Positions 7,991 through 16,475 of a DNA stretch of 64,000 nt are shown here, piece after piece (position 1 is the first letter of the stretch; each line of letters opens with the position of its first letter). The notes below the pieces were generated by a model. That model was given only the letters and a program-made list of their open reading frames with translations. It was not told where the DNA came from and made no database searches. Position numbers and translations under genes: made by a program. The stretch lies in NCBI GenBank assembly GCA_964399165.1, contig CAYNPO010000013.1, positions 30,143 through 94,142 of the forward strand, written 5' to 3'. The stretch comes from UBA6144 sp964399165. GTDB lineage: Bacteria; Bdellovibrionota; Bacteriovoracia; Bacteriovoracales; Bacteriovoracaceae.

Positions 7991-9405
7991 AGGCGGGAAG
8001 TGTCGCTTACTTCTGGTGGATCGCGAACTTGGGCGTGGTGCCTTTGTTGCGGTCAGCGGCCTTGCGCTTGGCGCCCATCTTGCGATGCTTGGCCTTGCGG
8101 CGGGCTTCGGTAACGGCGGTACGGGATGCCATTTGGAACTCCTTCAAATTAAGTCCACTGGTTGTAGCTTTCCTCTTGGGGCTTGTCAAAGACTTGCGCG
8201 CCGCACCAATTGAGGATGTGATCCTCGCAAAAGGGGAACAGCGGGAAGTGGCAGTTCCGGGATTGAAAAACTTCTCCGTGGGCAATCGGGATGTGGTGTC
8301 CACCCATGTACGCCAAGGGCAGCTCCTGGTGAAAGGACGCCAGGTTGGATTCAGTGACCTGGTGGTTTGGGACAAAGGGGGGCGCCGTTCGCTGAACGTG
8401 TACGTGCTTTCCAAGACTTCGTTCTTGAAAACCATCCAGCTCACGGAGGCCCTGAAAGATTTGAACCTCCGCCTGGACCTGAAAGGGCCTCTCATGGTGG
8501 TGTCCGGGGAAGTCTCCAGGGCCGAGGACTGGCGCTATCTCCAGCATCTGCGCCGACTGCATCAGGAGCGGGTGGTCTTCCATGCCCAAGCGGCGGCGGA
8601 GTTGCGGAGGGCGATGGCGGCGGACGTGTACCGGGACCTGTTCGCGGCGGGTCTCCGGCGAGTGGCATGCCATATGCGTTTCCTCGATATGGAATGCCAC
8701 TGGGAAGGCGAAGCCGAGCGGGCGGCTGAACTGTTGGCATCTCTGCGTGAGCGCTGGGGTGTGAAGTTCGTCAAACGTGCCTCCCGCTGGAGCCAGGGAA
8801 ATTTTCGACTTTCACTTAAGCTCATCCAAGTGGAGAGACTCGACGGGCAGGAGATCTCCTTCGGGTTGTCCGGGCTGCGTGCGTCGGTCGGGGACCTGTT
8901 CAAGCATGGCCTGCGCAAGCTGGTGGAGGAAAACGCGGTGGCCCTGGGGGAATCCCATGTGCGGCTTTCCACCTTGGCGGAGCCGGAGGCATTGGTACGG
9001 GTGGGGGCTCCCCACTTGGTAGAAGTGGGGGCGCAGATCCCCTTTCAGAACTTGCGTCAAGGGGAAGGCGTGGTGTTGGCGCCCATCGACTGGCGCTTCG
9101 CCGGCCTTAAGCTCACCACCAAACTAGAGGAACGGGACGGCGGCCTCGCGCTAAATTATGAGACCGAATTCACCCGTCCGGTGGATAACGGCATCAGTGG
9201 TTCCAGGGAGAAATCCTCCCTGGTGGTGCGTCCTGGTGAAGCCTATGCCTTGTTCAAGATCGGCTACAAAAGCGACGGAGAGGAGCGCAAGCACTGGCCG
9301 GGACTGGAGAATGTCCCGCTGCTGAGAACGCTCTTCGGCTCCCGGGGACGGCACGCCGTCTACAAACGCATCGAGGGATATCTTGTTCTCGAGGAGGTGC
9401 CCTGA
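7987..9405 (+). CDS. CpaC/RcpA-like pilus secretin
   Basis: Outer-membrane secretin expected to form the exit pore for the pilus. From about residue 75 (APIEDVILAKGEQREVAVPGLKNFSVGN) it matches the pilus-formation N-terminal domain. The C-terminal part (PFQNLRQGEGVVLAPIDWRFAGLKL to SSLVVRPGEAYALFKIGY) resembles the secretin beta domain. The ATG at 7987 has a TGAGGA ribosome binding site and an ATGA overlap. However, it gives an N-terminal extension of about 55 residues before the signal-peptide-like stretch LSPLVVAFLLGLVKDLRA, and that extension lies opposite a probable small gene (8007-8132). A rare start codon downstream of 8130 is the alternative. Confidence 0.8.
   Translation: MKAGSVAYFWWIANLGVVPLLRSAALRLAPILRCLALRRASVTAVRDAIWNSFKLSPLVVAFLLGLVKDLRAAPIEDVILAKGEQREVAVPGLKNFSVGNRDVVSTHVRQGQLLVKGRQVGFSDLVVWDKGGRRSLNVYVLSKTSFLKTIQLTEALKDLNLRLDLKGPLMVVSGEVSRAEDWRYLQHLRRLHQERVVFHAQAAAELRRAMAADVYRDLFAAGLRRVACHMRFLDMECHWEGEAERAAELLASLRERWGVKFVKRASRWSQGNFRLSLKLIQVERLDGQEISFGLSGLRASVGDLFKHGLRKLVEENAVALGESHVRLSTLAEPEALVRVGAPHLVEVGAQIPFQNLRQGEGVVLAPIDWRFAGLKLTTKLEERDGGLALNYETEFTRPVDNGISGSREKSSLVVRPGEAYALFKIGYKSDGEERKHWPGLENVPLLRTLFGSRGRHAVYKRIEGYLVLEEVP
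8007..8132 (-). CDS. 41-residue Lys/Arg-rich protein, antisense to the secretin 5' end
   Basis: The reverse strand encodes MASRTAVTEARRKAKHRK, then MGAKRKAADRNKGTTPKFAI, ending HQK. It has 13 Lys/Arg plus a conserved-looking GTTPKF tail, like small ribosome- or nucleic-acid-binding proteins. It has its own AAGGAG ribosome binding site (8144-8139) six bases before the ATG, and a promoter with a perfect TTGACA, 17-base spacer and TACAAC. I recall similar very small basic proteins in Bdellovibrio-like and other deltaproteobacterial genomes but cannot confirm this here. It lies fully inside the annotated secretin frame on the opposite strand, so at most one of the two readings of this stretch may be functional. 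Confidence 0.72.
   Translation of the reverse strand: MASRTAVTEARRKAKHRKMGAKRKAADRNKGTTPKFAIHQK
8161..8189 (-). promoter_or_regulatory. sigma70 promoter of the 41-residue basic gene
   Basis: On the reverse strand a perfect -35 TTGACA (8189-8184), a 17-base spacer and a -10 TACAAC (8166-8161). Predicted start near 8153, giving a leader of about 20 bases with AAGGAG. It lies inside the secretin coding frame and faces against the pilus operon. Confidence 0.65.
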
Positions 9406-10472
9406 TGCTGGCGTTGTTCAAGGAAGAGCCGGTGGCGGCGCCCCCACCGGCGCTGGAGCTCTGGCGGAAAAGCCTGGACCAGGGAAAGTTACCAGAGGTC
9501 GCGGCCCTGGGCCCTTCCGAGCGCGAATGGGGATTGCAGCTGCGGGATTTCCCATGGCTCGGACCTTTGCTGGAGGATCCCACGGTGCGAGAAATTTTCG
9601 CCCACGGGCCCAGCTTGGTGGAGGCTGTGGGTGAAAAACGCGCATCAGTGCGGTTTCCCCTCGGTGCACACGACTGGGGCCTGTGGGTGGAAACCTTGGC
9701 GGTGCGCCTGGGTACTGAGCACAGCTTCAGTCGCCCCTGCGTAAGCGTGCATTGGGAACACGCCGGATCTTCTTGGCGGGTCACGTTGCTCCACGCTTCA
9801 CTCTCGCCCGAGAAAATGCCCAAGGTGTTTTTCCGCCGGTTGAGCACGGTGGCCCGCCCTTGGGAGTCCTATGGTCTTGTGGATAGGGACGTCACATTTT
9901 TAATGGAGCTGGTAAGGGGCAAGGCCAACGTCTTGGTGGCAGGCCCAACTGGTTCCGGAAAAACTTCGCTCTTAGGGACGATGCTGGCCGAGGCCGACCC
10001 CCAGGAGCACCTGTTGGCGCTGGAAGACACCCGGGAGCTGCACCTCCCCCATCCGCGCCAGACGCGGCTTTTGTCCTCACCCCAGCCTGGGCGCTCCCTC
10101 ACCGAACTCCTCGCCCATGCGCTCCGCCTGTCGCCTGACAGGCTGGTGCTGGGCGAGATGCGCTCCCACGAGGTGGTGCCCTTCTTGTTGGCCATGAACA
10201 CAGGTCACCGGGGCCTCATGGCCACCCTTCACGCCTCCTCGGCCATGGACGCGCTCCACCGGGTGGCCCAGCTCTTTGTGCTCGCGGCGGGCCAGAAGGA
10301 AATCAGCTACCAAGAGGTGCTCCGGTTGGTGTGCCGGAACGTGGGCTATGTGGTTTACGTGGAGGAGAGGCGAGTGAAGGAAGTCATCCGGGTGTTCGGA
10401 TGCGATGGCGGGCATCCGCTTTATGAACTTTGCTGCGCCTCCACCTCCGCTGCGGAGATGGAAGCGCGTTAA
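9405..10472 (+). CDS. CpaF/TadA-type pilus-assembly ATPase
   Basis: Secretion-superfamily hexameric ATPase that powers Flp/Tad pilus assembly at the inner membrane. The 355-residue protein has Walker A GPTGSGKTS (about residues 180-188), the Asp box LLALEDTREL, Walker B RLVLGEMR with its acidic residue, and the His box GLMATLHAS. The start overlaps the secretin stop (TGATG). It is the last gene of the operon; its stop shares four bases (TTAA) with that of the convergent PaiB-like gene. Platform (TadB/TadC), TadZ and prepilin peptidase genes are missing from the operon; a possible platform protein is encoded at 20248-21129. Confidence 0.9.
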   Translation: MLALFKEEPVAAPPPALELWRKSLDQGKLPEVAALGPSEREWGLQLRDFPWLGPLLEDPTVREIFAHGPSLVEAVGEKRASVRFPLGAHDWGLWVETLAVRLGTEHSFSRPCVSVHWEHAGSSWRVTLLHASLSPEKMPKVFFRRLSTVARPWESYGLVDRDVTFLMELVRGKANVLVAGPTGSGKTSLLGTMLAEADPQEHLLALEDTRELHLPHPRQTRLLSSPQPGRSLTELLAHALRLSPDRLVLGEMRSHEVVPFLLAMNTGHRGLMATLHASSAMDALHRVAQLFVLAAGQKEISYQEVLRLVCRNVGYVVYVEERRVKEVIRVFGCDGGHPLYELCCASTSAAEMEAR

Positions 10473-11059
10473 AGACGGCGCATGTAGGCCGCGGTGGCGC
10501 GGTCTTGCTCAGCGGGGGAAGCTTCGAGGCGGGTCATCACTCGCTCACGATCGGCGGCGTTTTGGTTTTGGGACATCTTTTGCTTGAGTTGCATACGTGA
10601 GGGAACAAGCTTCAGTCCGACAATTCGCATTTCCAGGACCCCGTGCAAGTCAGCCGGTGCAGACTTCGCCCACTCAAACTCTCCCCCGCCGTACTTCTGG
10701 AGCTGGTCCAGGAGACGAAAGAGGTCATCCCGTTGGTGGGTCACTTCCAGCACGCCTTCCACGTGGGCGACGGCATAGTTCCAGGTGGGAACGCTGTTCT
10801 CCGGGTATTGATACCAACGGTGATCGATGAAGGCGTGTGGACCGTGGAAAACCGCCGTGACGCAAGCGTCCTGCAGGGCCCTCCAGGTGGGATTCGGAAA
10901 GGCCAGATGACCCCACAGAGCGCCGTCATGCCAGGCCATGGGCATATGGTCGATCACTACCTGCCCCTCTCCATGTCCCACCAGGGTGGCGAAGGGGTAT
11001 TGGGCCACGAACGCCGGAACGTCGTCGGGTTTGCCCGCGTAACGCTCCGGCAGGTACAT
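10469..11059 (-). CDS. PaiB-like FMN-binding family protein
   Basis: A 196-residue protein starting MYLPERYAGKPDDVPAFVAQYPFATL, followed by DHMPMAWHDGALWGHLAFPNPTWRAL, FHGPHAFIDHRWY and VPTWNYAVAHVEG, a run characteristic of the PaiB/flavin-binding-split-barrel family (FMN-binding negative transcriptional regulator, PF04299). In Bacillus, PaiB is linked to regulation of sporulation and degradative enzymes; elsewhere the role is unclear. The ATG at 11059 overlaps the ettA stop (ATGA), so it is translated as the second gene of that operon. Confidence 0.88.
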   Translation of the reverse strand: MYLPERYAGKPDDVPAFVAQYPFATLVGHGEGQVVIDHMPMAWHDGALWGHLAFPNPTWRALQDACVTAVFHGPHAFIDHRWYQYPENSVPTWNYAVAHVEGVLEVTHQRDDLFRLLDQLQKYGGGEFEWAKSAPADLHGVLEMRIVGLKLVPSRMQLKQKMSQNQNAADRERVMTRLEASPAEQDRATAAYMRRL

Positions 11060-12741
11060 CACTGGCGCGTGAGCTTCTTGTAAGTCACGCGGCTGGGCAC
11101 GTCGGCCTTGGCCCCCAGGCGTTTGCGCAAGTCCTCGTGGTACTCGGTGAAATTCCCGTCGAACCACGTGACGTGGGAGTCGCCCTCGAAGGCCAGGATG
11201 TGGGTGCAGATCCGGTCCAGGAAGTAACGGTCGTGGGAGATGACCACGGCGCAACCGGGGAATTCCATCAGGGCCTTTTCCAGGGCCTGAAGGGTATTCA
11301 CGTCCAGGTCGTTGGTGGGCTCGTCCAACAGGAGGACGTTGCCTTCCTCCTTGAGGACCTTCGCCAGGTGCAGGCGGTTCTTCTCGCCGCCGGAGAGCTC
11401 GCGGACTTTTTTGTCATGGTCGTCGCCGGAGAAGTTGAACTTGCCCAGATAGGCCCGGGAGTTCACCTCACGGCCGCCCAGCTTGATCACGTCCAGGCCC
11501 CCGGCCACTTCCTGCAGGAGGGTCTTGTCCGAATCCATGGCCCGACTCTGGTCCACGTAGGAAATCTTGACGGTCTCGCCCACCTTGAAACTTCCCGCGT
11601 CCGGCTTTTCCTGGCCGGTGATCATGCGGAAGAGCGTGGTCTTACCGGCCCCGTTGGGACCGATGATGCCCACGATCCCGCCAGGGGGAAGTTTGAAGCT
11701 TAGATTCTCGTAGAGCACCTTGTCGCCGTAGGCCTTGCTGATGCCGTTGGCCTCGATGACGATGTCCCCCAGGCGCGGGCCTGGCGGGATGAAGAGTTCG
11801 TTGGTCTCGTTCCTCTTCTCGTTTTTCGCGTCTGCCAGCATCTTGTCGTAGTTGGCGATGCGGGCCTTGCTCTTGGCGTGGCGGGCCTTGGGTGAAGAGC
11901 GGATCCACTCCAGTTCTTCGGCGAGGGCCTTGGCGCGCTTGCCCTCGGCCTTTTCCTCTTTGGCGAGGCGGGCGCCTTTTTGTTCCAGCCAGGAAGAGTA
12001 GTTGCCCTGATAGGGAATCCCGTGGCCGCGATCAAGTTCCAAGATCCAGCCGGCGACGTTGTCCAGGAAGTAGCGGTCGTGAGTGACGGCAATGATGGTT
12101 CCCTTGTAGGCCTGCAAGTGGCGCTCCAACCAGTAGACGGATTCGGCATCCAGGTGGTTGGTGGGCTCGTCCAAGAGGAGGACGTCGGGCTCCTGCAGGA
12201 GCAGGCGACACAGGGCCACGCGGCGTTTTTCACCCCCGGAGAGGTGCTCGCACTTCTGGTCGGACGGGGGGCAGCGCAGGGCCTCCATGGCTAGTTCCAA
12301 ACGGGAGTCCAGATCCCAGGCGTTGGAGGCGTCCATCTTGTCCTGGAGCGTGGCCTGCTCCTCCAGGAGCTTGTTCATTTCGTCGTCGGACATGCTCTCG
12401 CCGAGTTTGTTGTTCACTTCCTCGTAGCGTTGGACGATGTCCACGATGTGCTGGAGCCCTTCCTGCACCACCTCGCGCACGGTTTTGTTGGGATCGAGCT
12501 GGGGTTCCTGCTCCAGCATGCCATAGCTGATGCCCTTGGAGCGGTTGACCTCGCCGATGAAATCCATGTCGGTGCCGGCGATGATGCGCAAAAGGGATGA
12601 TTTCCCCGCGCCGTTGAGGCCCAGCACGCCGATCTTGGCGCCGTAAAAGAAGGACAAGGATATGTCGCGGAGGACTTGTTTCTTGTTGGGGTAGACCTTC
12701 CCCATTTTATACATAGAAAAAATGATTTCTTTGTCCGACAT
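11059..12741 (-). CDS. ettA: energy-dependent translational throttle EttA (ABC-F)
   Basis: A 560-residue ABC-F protein with two nucleotide-binding domains and no membrane segment. Walker A GLNGAGKSS (about residues 41-49) and GPNGAGKTT; signatures LSGGEKRRVALCRLLLQEPD and ELSGGEKNRLHLAKVLKEEG; DEPTNHLD and DEPTNDLD. Length and N-terminus (MYKMGKVYPNKKQVLRDISLSFF region) match EttA, which binds the ribosomal E site and gates entry into elongation according to ATP/ADP ratio. A longer frame runs upstream to 13194, but the ATG at 12741 with AAGGGGCA upstream is the family start. It is followed by the PaiB-like gene. Confidence 0.95.
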   Translation of the reverse strand: MSDKEIIFSMYKMGKVYPNKKQVLRDISLSFFYGAKIGVLGLNGAGKSSLLRIIAGTDMDFIGEVNRSKGISYGMLEQEPQLDPNKTVREVVQEGLQHIVDIVQRYEEVNNKLGESMSDDEMNKLLEEQATLQDKMDASNAWDLDSRLELAMEALRCPPSDQKCEHLSGGEKRRVALCRLLLQEPDVLLLDEPTNHLDAESVYWLERHLQAYKGTIIAVTHDRYFLDNVAGWILELDRGHGIPYQGNYSSWLEQKGARLAKEEKAEGKRAKALAEELEWIRSSPKARHAKSKARIANYDKMLADAKNEKRNETNELFIPPGPRLGDIVIEANGISKAYGDKVLYENLSFKLPPGGIVGIIGPNGAGKTTLFRMITGQEKPDAGSFKVGETVKISYVDQSRAMDSDKTLLQEVAGGLDVIKLGGREVNSRAYLGKFNFSGDDHDKKVRELSGGEKNRLHLAKVLKEEGNVLLLDEPTNDLDVNTLQALEKALMEFPGCAVVISHDRYFLDRICTHILAFEGDSHVTWFDGNFTEYHEDLRKRLGAKADVPSRVTYKKLTRQ

Positions 12742-12796
12742 GGCGTGCCCCTTTGAGAGGTGCCCATTCAAGCAGAAGCGCGCGGGTTTGAACAGA

Positions 12797-12825
12797 TTGA
12801 CTTCACGCACAACCCCTCTTACAAC
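12797..12825 (+). promoter_or_regulatory. promoter of the ABC exporter, leaderless layout
   Basis: TTGACT (12797-12802), 17 bases, TACAAC (12820-12825), then seven bases to the ATG at 12833. No Shine-Dalgarno sequence lies between. Confidence 0.6.
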
Positions 12826-12832
12826 CAAACTG

Positions 12833-13813
12833 ATGATCCAGGTCGAGAACCTCTCTAAAACTTTCCGGGTGTCCACCAAGGAACCGGGTCTCCTGGGCTC
12901 CTTGCGCGGGCTCGTACGGCGCCAGTACGTGACGAAAACCGCCCTGGACGGGGTGTCGCTGCACGTGCAGCAGGGAGAGATGGTCGGTCTCATCGGCGCC
13001 AACGGAGCGGGCAAAACAACCCTCGTGAAAATCCTGGCAGGCATCATCCACCCTTCGGGCGGCTCCGTCAGCGTGCTGGGGCATGACCCTTGGAAGCGCG
13101 AGAACGCCCTACGCTCCCGCATGGCCCTGATCATGGGCCAAAAGGCCCAGCTGTGGTGGGATCTGCCCGCCCTGGACTCGTATCTCCTGCTCAAAGAGAT
13201 TTATCGCATCCCCGATGCCCTCTACCGCCAACAAGTGGAGTTTCTCTCCGACGTCCTTCAGGTGAAGGACCAACTCAAGGTCCAGGTGAGAAAACTCTCC
13301 CTGGGTGAGCGCATGAAAGTGGAGCTGATGGGGGCCCTCCTGCACCGGCCGGCGGTGGTCTACCTGGACGAGCCCACCATCGGCCTGGACATCATGGCAC
13401 AAAAAGCCGTGCGCAAATTCCTCAAGGAATACCAGCGGGAATTCAAACCCATGATCCTCCTCACCTCCCACTACATGGAGGACATCAAGGAACTCTGCCC
13501 GCGGGTGGTGCTGATCAAGTCCGGACGCCTCATCTATGACGGCGAGTTGGCCACCATCCAGAAGCAGTTTGGCGAGAAAAAGCGCGTGCTGCTCACCTTG
13601 GAGGAGCGCCCCACTGTGCTGCCCGTGTTTCCCGCCGAACTCGGCCAGGCGGAAATCACCCCGGACGGGCATGTGGCGGTTTCCACCGACCGCGCGCGCC
13701 TGCGGCCGGTGATCGACCAACTCTTCAAGGCCTTCACGCCGGTGGACGTCACCGTCCAGGATCCCGCCATCGAAGAGGTCATCGAGAGCTTCCTCCAAAA
13801 GGGTGGCGCGTGA
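12833..13813 (+). CDS. ABC transporter ATP-binding protein (ABC-2 export type)
   Basis: A 326-residue ATPase: Walker A GANGAGKTT, signature LSLGERMKVELMGALLHRP (a variant of LSGGQ), Walker B VVYLDEPTIGLD and switch His in LLTSHYMEDI. A C-terminal regulatory extension (RVLLTLEERPTVLPVFP...) is typical of DrrA/NodI-like exporters. It begins a three-gene operon with two ABC-2 permeases and is coupled to the first by a GTGA overlap. The substrate is unknown; families with this make-up export drugs, lipids or polysaccharides. The start was set at 12833 because of the promoter and the family N-terminus MIQVENLSKTFR. Confidence 0.93.
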   Translation: MIQVENLSKTFRVSTKEPGLLGSLRGLVRRQYVTKTALDGVSLHVQQGEMVGLIGANGAGKTTLVKILAGIIHPSGGSVSVLGHDPWKRENALRSRMALIMGQKAQLWWDLPALDSYLLLKEIYRIPDALYRQQVEFLSDVLQVKDQLKVQVRKLSLGERMKVELMGALLHRPAVVYLDEPTIGLDIMAQKAVRKFLKEYQREFKPMILLTSHYMEDIKELCPRVVLIKSGRLIYDGELATIQKQFGEKKRVLLTLEERPTVLPVFPAELGQAEITPDGHVAVSTDRARLRPVIDQLFKAFTPVDVTVQDPAIEEVIESFLQKGGA

Positions 13814-14613
13814 ACTGGGCCCTACGGGTGCTCTCCACCGAACTCAGGAAGATCCTCGCCTACCGCGCCGACTTCTGGGTCAACTTCGTGGGCCAGGTGG
13901 CCGTGCAGCTTTTCATCGCCCACGCCCTGTGGGCGGCCATCCTCCAGGCCCGTGGGGTGGAAAGCCTCAACGGCATGAACCTGCACCAGTTAACCCTCTA
14001 CTACCTCCTCGCCCCCACCGCGCTCAAGGCCCTGCAGGGCGAGAACATCGGCTTTTTCTCCAAAGATATATATGAAGGCGGGCTCAACCGATTCTTGGTC
14101 TGGCCCCTGCCGCCGGTGGGCTACAAGCTTCTCACCTACATGGCCCATTCAGTCTTTTTCCTCGTGCAAATGGGACTCCTCTTCCTGGCGGCGCGCCTGT
14201 TTTGGGACACGGCCCCTTTCCTGTGGCAGGACGGGCTGCGACTGGTGATGGGACTCGTCTGGCTGGCGGTGGGATGTCTCGCCTTCTTCTGCCTCCTGGG
14301 CCTGTGCGAAATGTGCTCGTTCTGGGCCGAAAACATCTGGACTCTGGGAGTGATGCTACGGTTCGTGGCCGGCTTCCTGGGGGGGACCTTCGTGCCGCTG
14401 GCCATGTTCCCCGAGCAGGTGCGCGCCATCCTGGATTGGCTGCCCTTCGCATGCATGCTCGGCTCCCCGGTCAACTTCATCCTGGGCCATGCTGGGCCCT
14501 GGGAGTCCTTGCGCTCCTTCATGATTCTGCTCGCCTGGCTGCCCCTGCTGTGGGCGGCGGTGGGTTGGGTGTGGCGTCGAGGGAGCCTGCGCTACACCGG
14601 GGTGGGCATGTGA
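13810..14613 (+). CDS. ABC-2 family permease, first subunit
   Basis: A 267-residue integral membrane protein with about six transmembrane helices, starting at a GTG that overlaps the ATPase stop. An amphipathic N-terminus (STELRKILAYRADFWVNFVGQ) precedes the helices, as in the ABC-2/DUF990 permease group. The C-terminus overlaps the next permease start (ATGTGA). The two permeases are related in layout but not identical, so a heterodimeric exporter is likely. Confidence 0.85.
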   Translation: MNWALRVLSTELRKILAYRADFWVNFVGQVAVQLFIAHALWAAILQARGVESLNGMNLHQLTLYYLLAPTALKALQGENIGFFSKDIYEGGLNRFLVWPLPPVGYKLLTYMAHSVFFLVQMGLLFLAARLFWDTAPFLWQDGLRLVMGLVWLAVGCLAFFCLLGLCEMCSFWAENIWTLGVMLRFVAGFLGGTFVPLAMFPEQVRAILDWLPFACMLGSPVNFILGHAGPWESLRSFMILLAWLPLLWAAVGWVWRRGSLRYTGVGM

Positions 14614-15395
14614 GGTACCTGCGCCTGTACGCCCACTTCCTGCGCTTCAGTTTCAGCCGGGCCATGGAGTTCCGGCTGGACTTCACCTTCAAGATCGTCA
14701 TGGACTGCTGCTACTACGCGGTCAACCTGTCCTTCTTCAAACTGCTCTTCCTCGCCACCCCGACGCTCGCCGGTTGGAGCGAGGACCAGGCCATGGTTTT
14801 CGTGGCCAGCTTCCTCATGGTGGACGCCCTCCACATGACGGTGTTCGCCAGCAACATGTGGTGGATTCCCTTCTCCATCAACCGGGGTGACTTGGACGGC
14901 TACCTCGTGAAACCGGTGAGCACGCTTTTCTTCGTCTCCGTCCGGGAGTTCGCGGCCAACTCCGCGGTGAACCTGCTGATCGCGGCGGGCATCTTCGCGT
15001 GGGCGCTGGGCAACTTGCAGGCGCCCTTCACTGGAGCGCAGCTCCTGGGTTATCTGTTGCTGCTGGTGAACGGGGTCCTCTTGCACTACGTGCTCCAGAT
15101 GCTCTTCACCATCCCCGTGTTCTGGACCCAAAGCGCCAAGGGCTTCAACGACTTCTTCTTCAGCATGGGGCACGCCACCGAGCGGCCGGACTTGATCTAC
15201 CGTGGACTCCTGCGGCGGCTGCTCACCCTGGTTCTCCCCTTCTCGCTCATCGCGAGCTTTCCCGCGCGCCTTTTCTTTGGCCCCCACGAACCGGGGTTGC
15301 TCCTCCATCTGGTGGCGGTGAGCGCGTGCATGTGGGCCTTGATGCTGACCATGTGGCGTCAGGGACTCAAAGCCTACACCAGCGCCAGCAGCTGA
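14610..15395 (+). CDS. ABC-2 family permease, second subunit (DUF990-like)
   Basis: A 261-residue membrane protein of about six helices, starting at the GTG at 14610 that overlaps the previous stop; a longer frame goes back to 14202 but lies inside the first permease. The N-terminus YLRLYAHFLRFSFSRAMEFRLDF and the loop SINRGDLDGYLVKPVSTLFFV are typical of the DUF990 ABC-2 group (RGdldlyLlkPvs). With the upstream ATPase and permease it forms a complete exporter. Ends four bases before the convergent phosphatase gene. Confidence 0.87.
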   Translation: MRYLRLYAHFLRFSFSRAMEFRLDFTFKIVMDCCYYAVNLSFFKLLFLATPTLAGWSEDQAMVFVASFLMVDALHMTVFASNMWWIPFSINRGDLDGYLVKPVSTLFFVSVREFAANSAVNLLIAAGIFAWALGNLQAPFTGAQLLGYLLLLVNGVLLHYVLQMLFTIPVFWTQSAKGFNDFFFSMGHATERPDLIYRGLLRRLLTLVLPFSLIASFPARLFFGPHEPGLLLHLVAVSACMWALMLTMWRQGLKAYTSASS

Positions 15396-15399
15396 GCCT

Positions 15400-16335
15400 T
15401 CAGCGCTTGGTGAAAACGCCCTCGTAGAGCGGGGCGGCCGTTTCGTCGAAGGCCCGAACCCGGGCCTGCTCGGCGGTGAAGCTCAGGTGAAAGAAGCCCA
15501 GCTTCCCGGCGCCGAAGAGGGCGCGGTTGCGTGGACGCAGGGGCTCCGCTTCAGAGCCCCCCCCGGAGACCACCAACAGGGTGTCGCAACCGGCCTGGCC
15601 GCCCTCGAGCACCTGGAGGCCATGGTCGTGGCCGGCCAGGTAGAAATCGGCCTTGCCGCAGACGTGGTCTCGGAAAAAGGCCTTGACGTGTTTGCCCGAG
15701 ACAAAATCGGGGAAGCTCGCGCCCTCGTAGTTGCCCGCGTTGCCGTGGTCGCCGTTGGAGAGGTAGGGGTGGTGACCCAGCACCACCAGCCATTTGCCCG
15801 AGGCCCGCGCCAAGGCGTGGGCCTCGCGTACCATGCGTGCCTGGGGCTCCAGCGAGTTCTTCCACATCATCCGGCTGGTGTCGACGATGGCGAAGACCGC
15901 TTGGGCGGTCTCACGCACGTGCCAGAAATGCGGCAGTACAAAGAGCGGGTTGCGCGTGGAATGCCGGCGCTGGAACTCGCCACGGTCCCAGCGGTTGTAG
16001 AGCGTGCCGTAATCGTGGTTGCCCAGGGCCACCAAGAAAGGCAGGCCTAGCCGGTTGTAGTGCTTGTCGAACATCCGCTCCATCACCCGGTCATCCTCGG
16101 AGCTAACGCCGGCGGGATAGACGTTGTCCCCGGCCAGCATGCCCAGGTCGCAGGCTTCCTCGGCGCAGACCCGGGCCATGGCCATGGCCACGTCGGCCTG
16201 GGACCGGGTGTCCCGGCCGGTATCCCCCACCAACACCACGTCGGTGGACAGGGGGGTGGGGTCCGGCAAATGGCCGTGGAGCGGGAGGAAAGGGAGGGCC
16301 CATAAGGCAAAGCTGCGACGGAAGAGTTTTTTCAT
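15400..16335 (-). CDS. exported metallophosphatase (purple acid phosphatase-like)
   Basis: A 311-residue protein with an N-terminal signal peptide (MKKLFRRSFALWALPFLPLHG) and calcineurin-like metallophosphatase motifs: GDTG, GDNVYP, GNHD, GHHP and GHDHG in order. The arrangement resembles tartrate-resistant acid phosphatases, so it may hydrolyse phosphomonoesters in the periplasm. A longer frame starts at 16458, but the signal peptide begins at 16335. The gene stands alone between convergent exporter genes and a divergent acyltransferase gene; its promoter is TTGTCG, 18 bases, CATAAA, seven bases before the ATG. Confidence 0.88.
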   Translation of the reverse strand: MKKLFRRSFALWALPFLPLHGHLPDPTPLSTDVVLVGDTGRDTRSQADVAMAMARVCAEEACDLGMLAGDNVYPAGVSSEDDRVMERMFDKHYNRLGLPFLVALGNHDYGTLYNRWDRGEFQRRHSTRNPLFVLPHFWHVRETAQAVFAIVDTSRMMWKNSLEPQARMVREAHALARASGKWLVVLGHHPYLSNGDHGNAGNYEGASFPDFVSGKHVKAFFRDHVCGKADFYLAGHDHGLQVLEGGQAGCDTLLVVSGGGSEAEPLRPRNRALFGAGKLGFFHLSFTAEQARVRAFDETAAPLYEGVFTKR

Positions 16336-16342
16336 CCTGCTT

Positions 16343-16372
16343 TTTATGCCGCAAAGCGAGAGGGCCCGACAA
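16343..16372 (-). promoter_or_regulatory. promoter of metallophosphatase, leaderless layout
   Basis: On the reverse strand TTGTCG (16372-16367), spacer 18, CATAAA (16348-16343), then AAGCAGG and the ATG at 16335. The AGCAGG could instead serve as a weak ribosome binding site if the start lies further upstream. Confidence 0.4.
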
Positions 16373-16475
16373 GAAACTCCGCGCCGCAATCTTTCTTTAG
16401 GCACAGCCGAGCGGTTCCCGGTTAGCATGGATCTAGCCCCGTATCCCACTGGAACCATTCGTTAAGGACGACTTA

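Noticed and set aside
12742..13194. Long N-terminal extension of the EttA frame
   Set aside because: It is antisense to the ABC exporter gene and lacks family similarity; the standard start lies at 12741.
13109..13798. 229-residue reverse frame opposite the ABC ATPase
   Set aside because: The forward strand has all ATPase motifs and coupled neighbours; the reverse frame has none.
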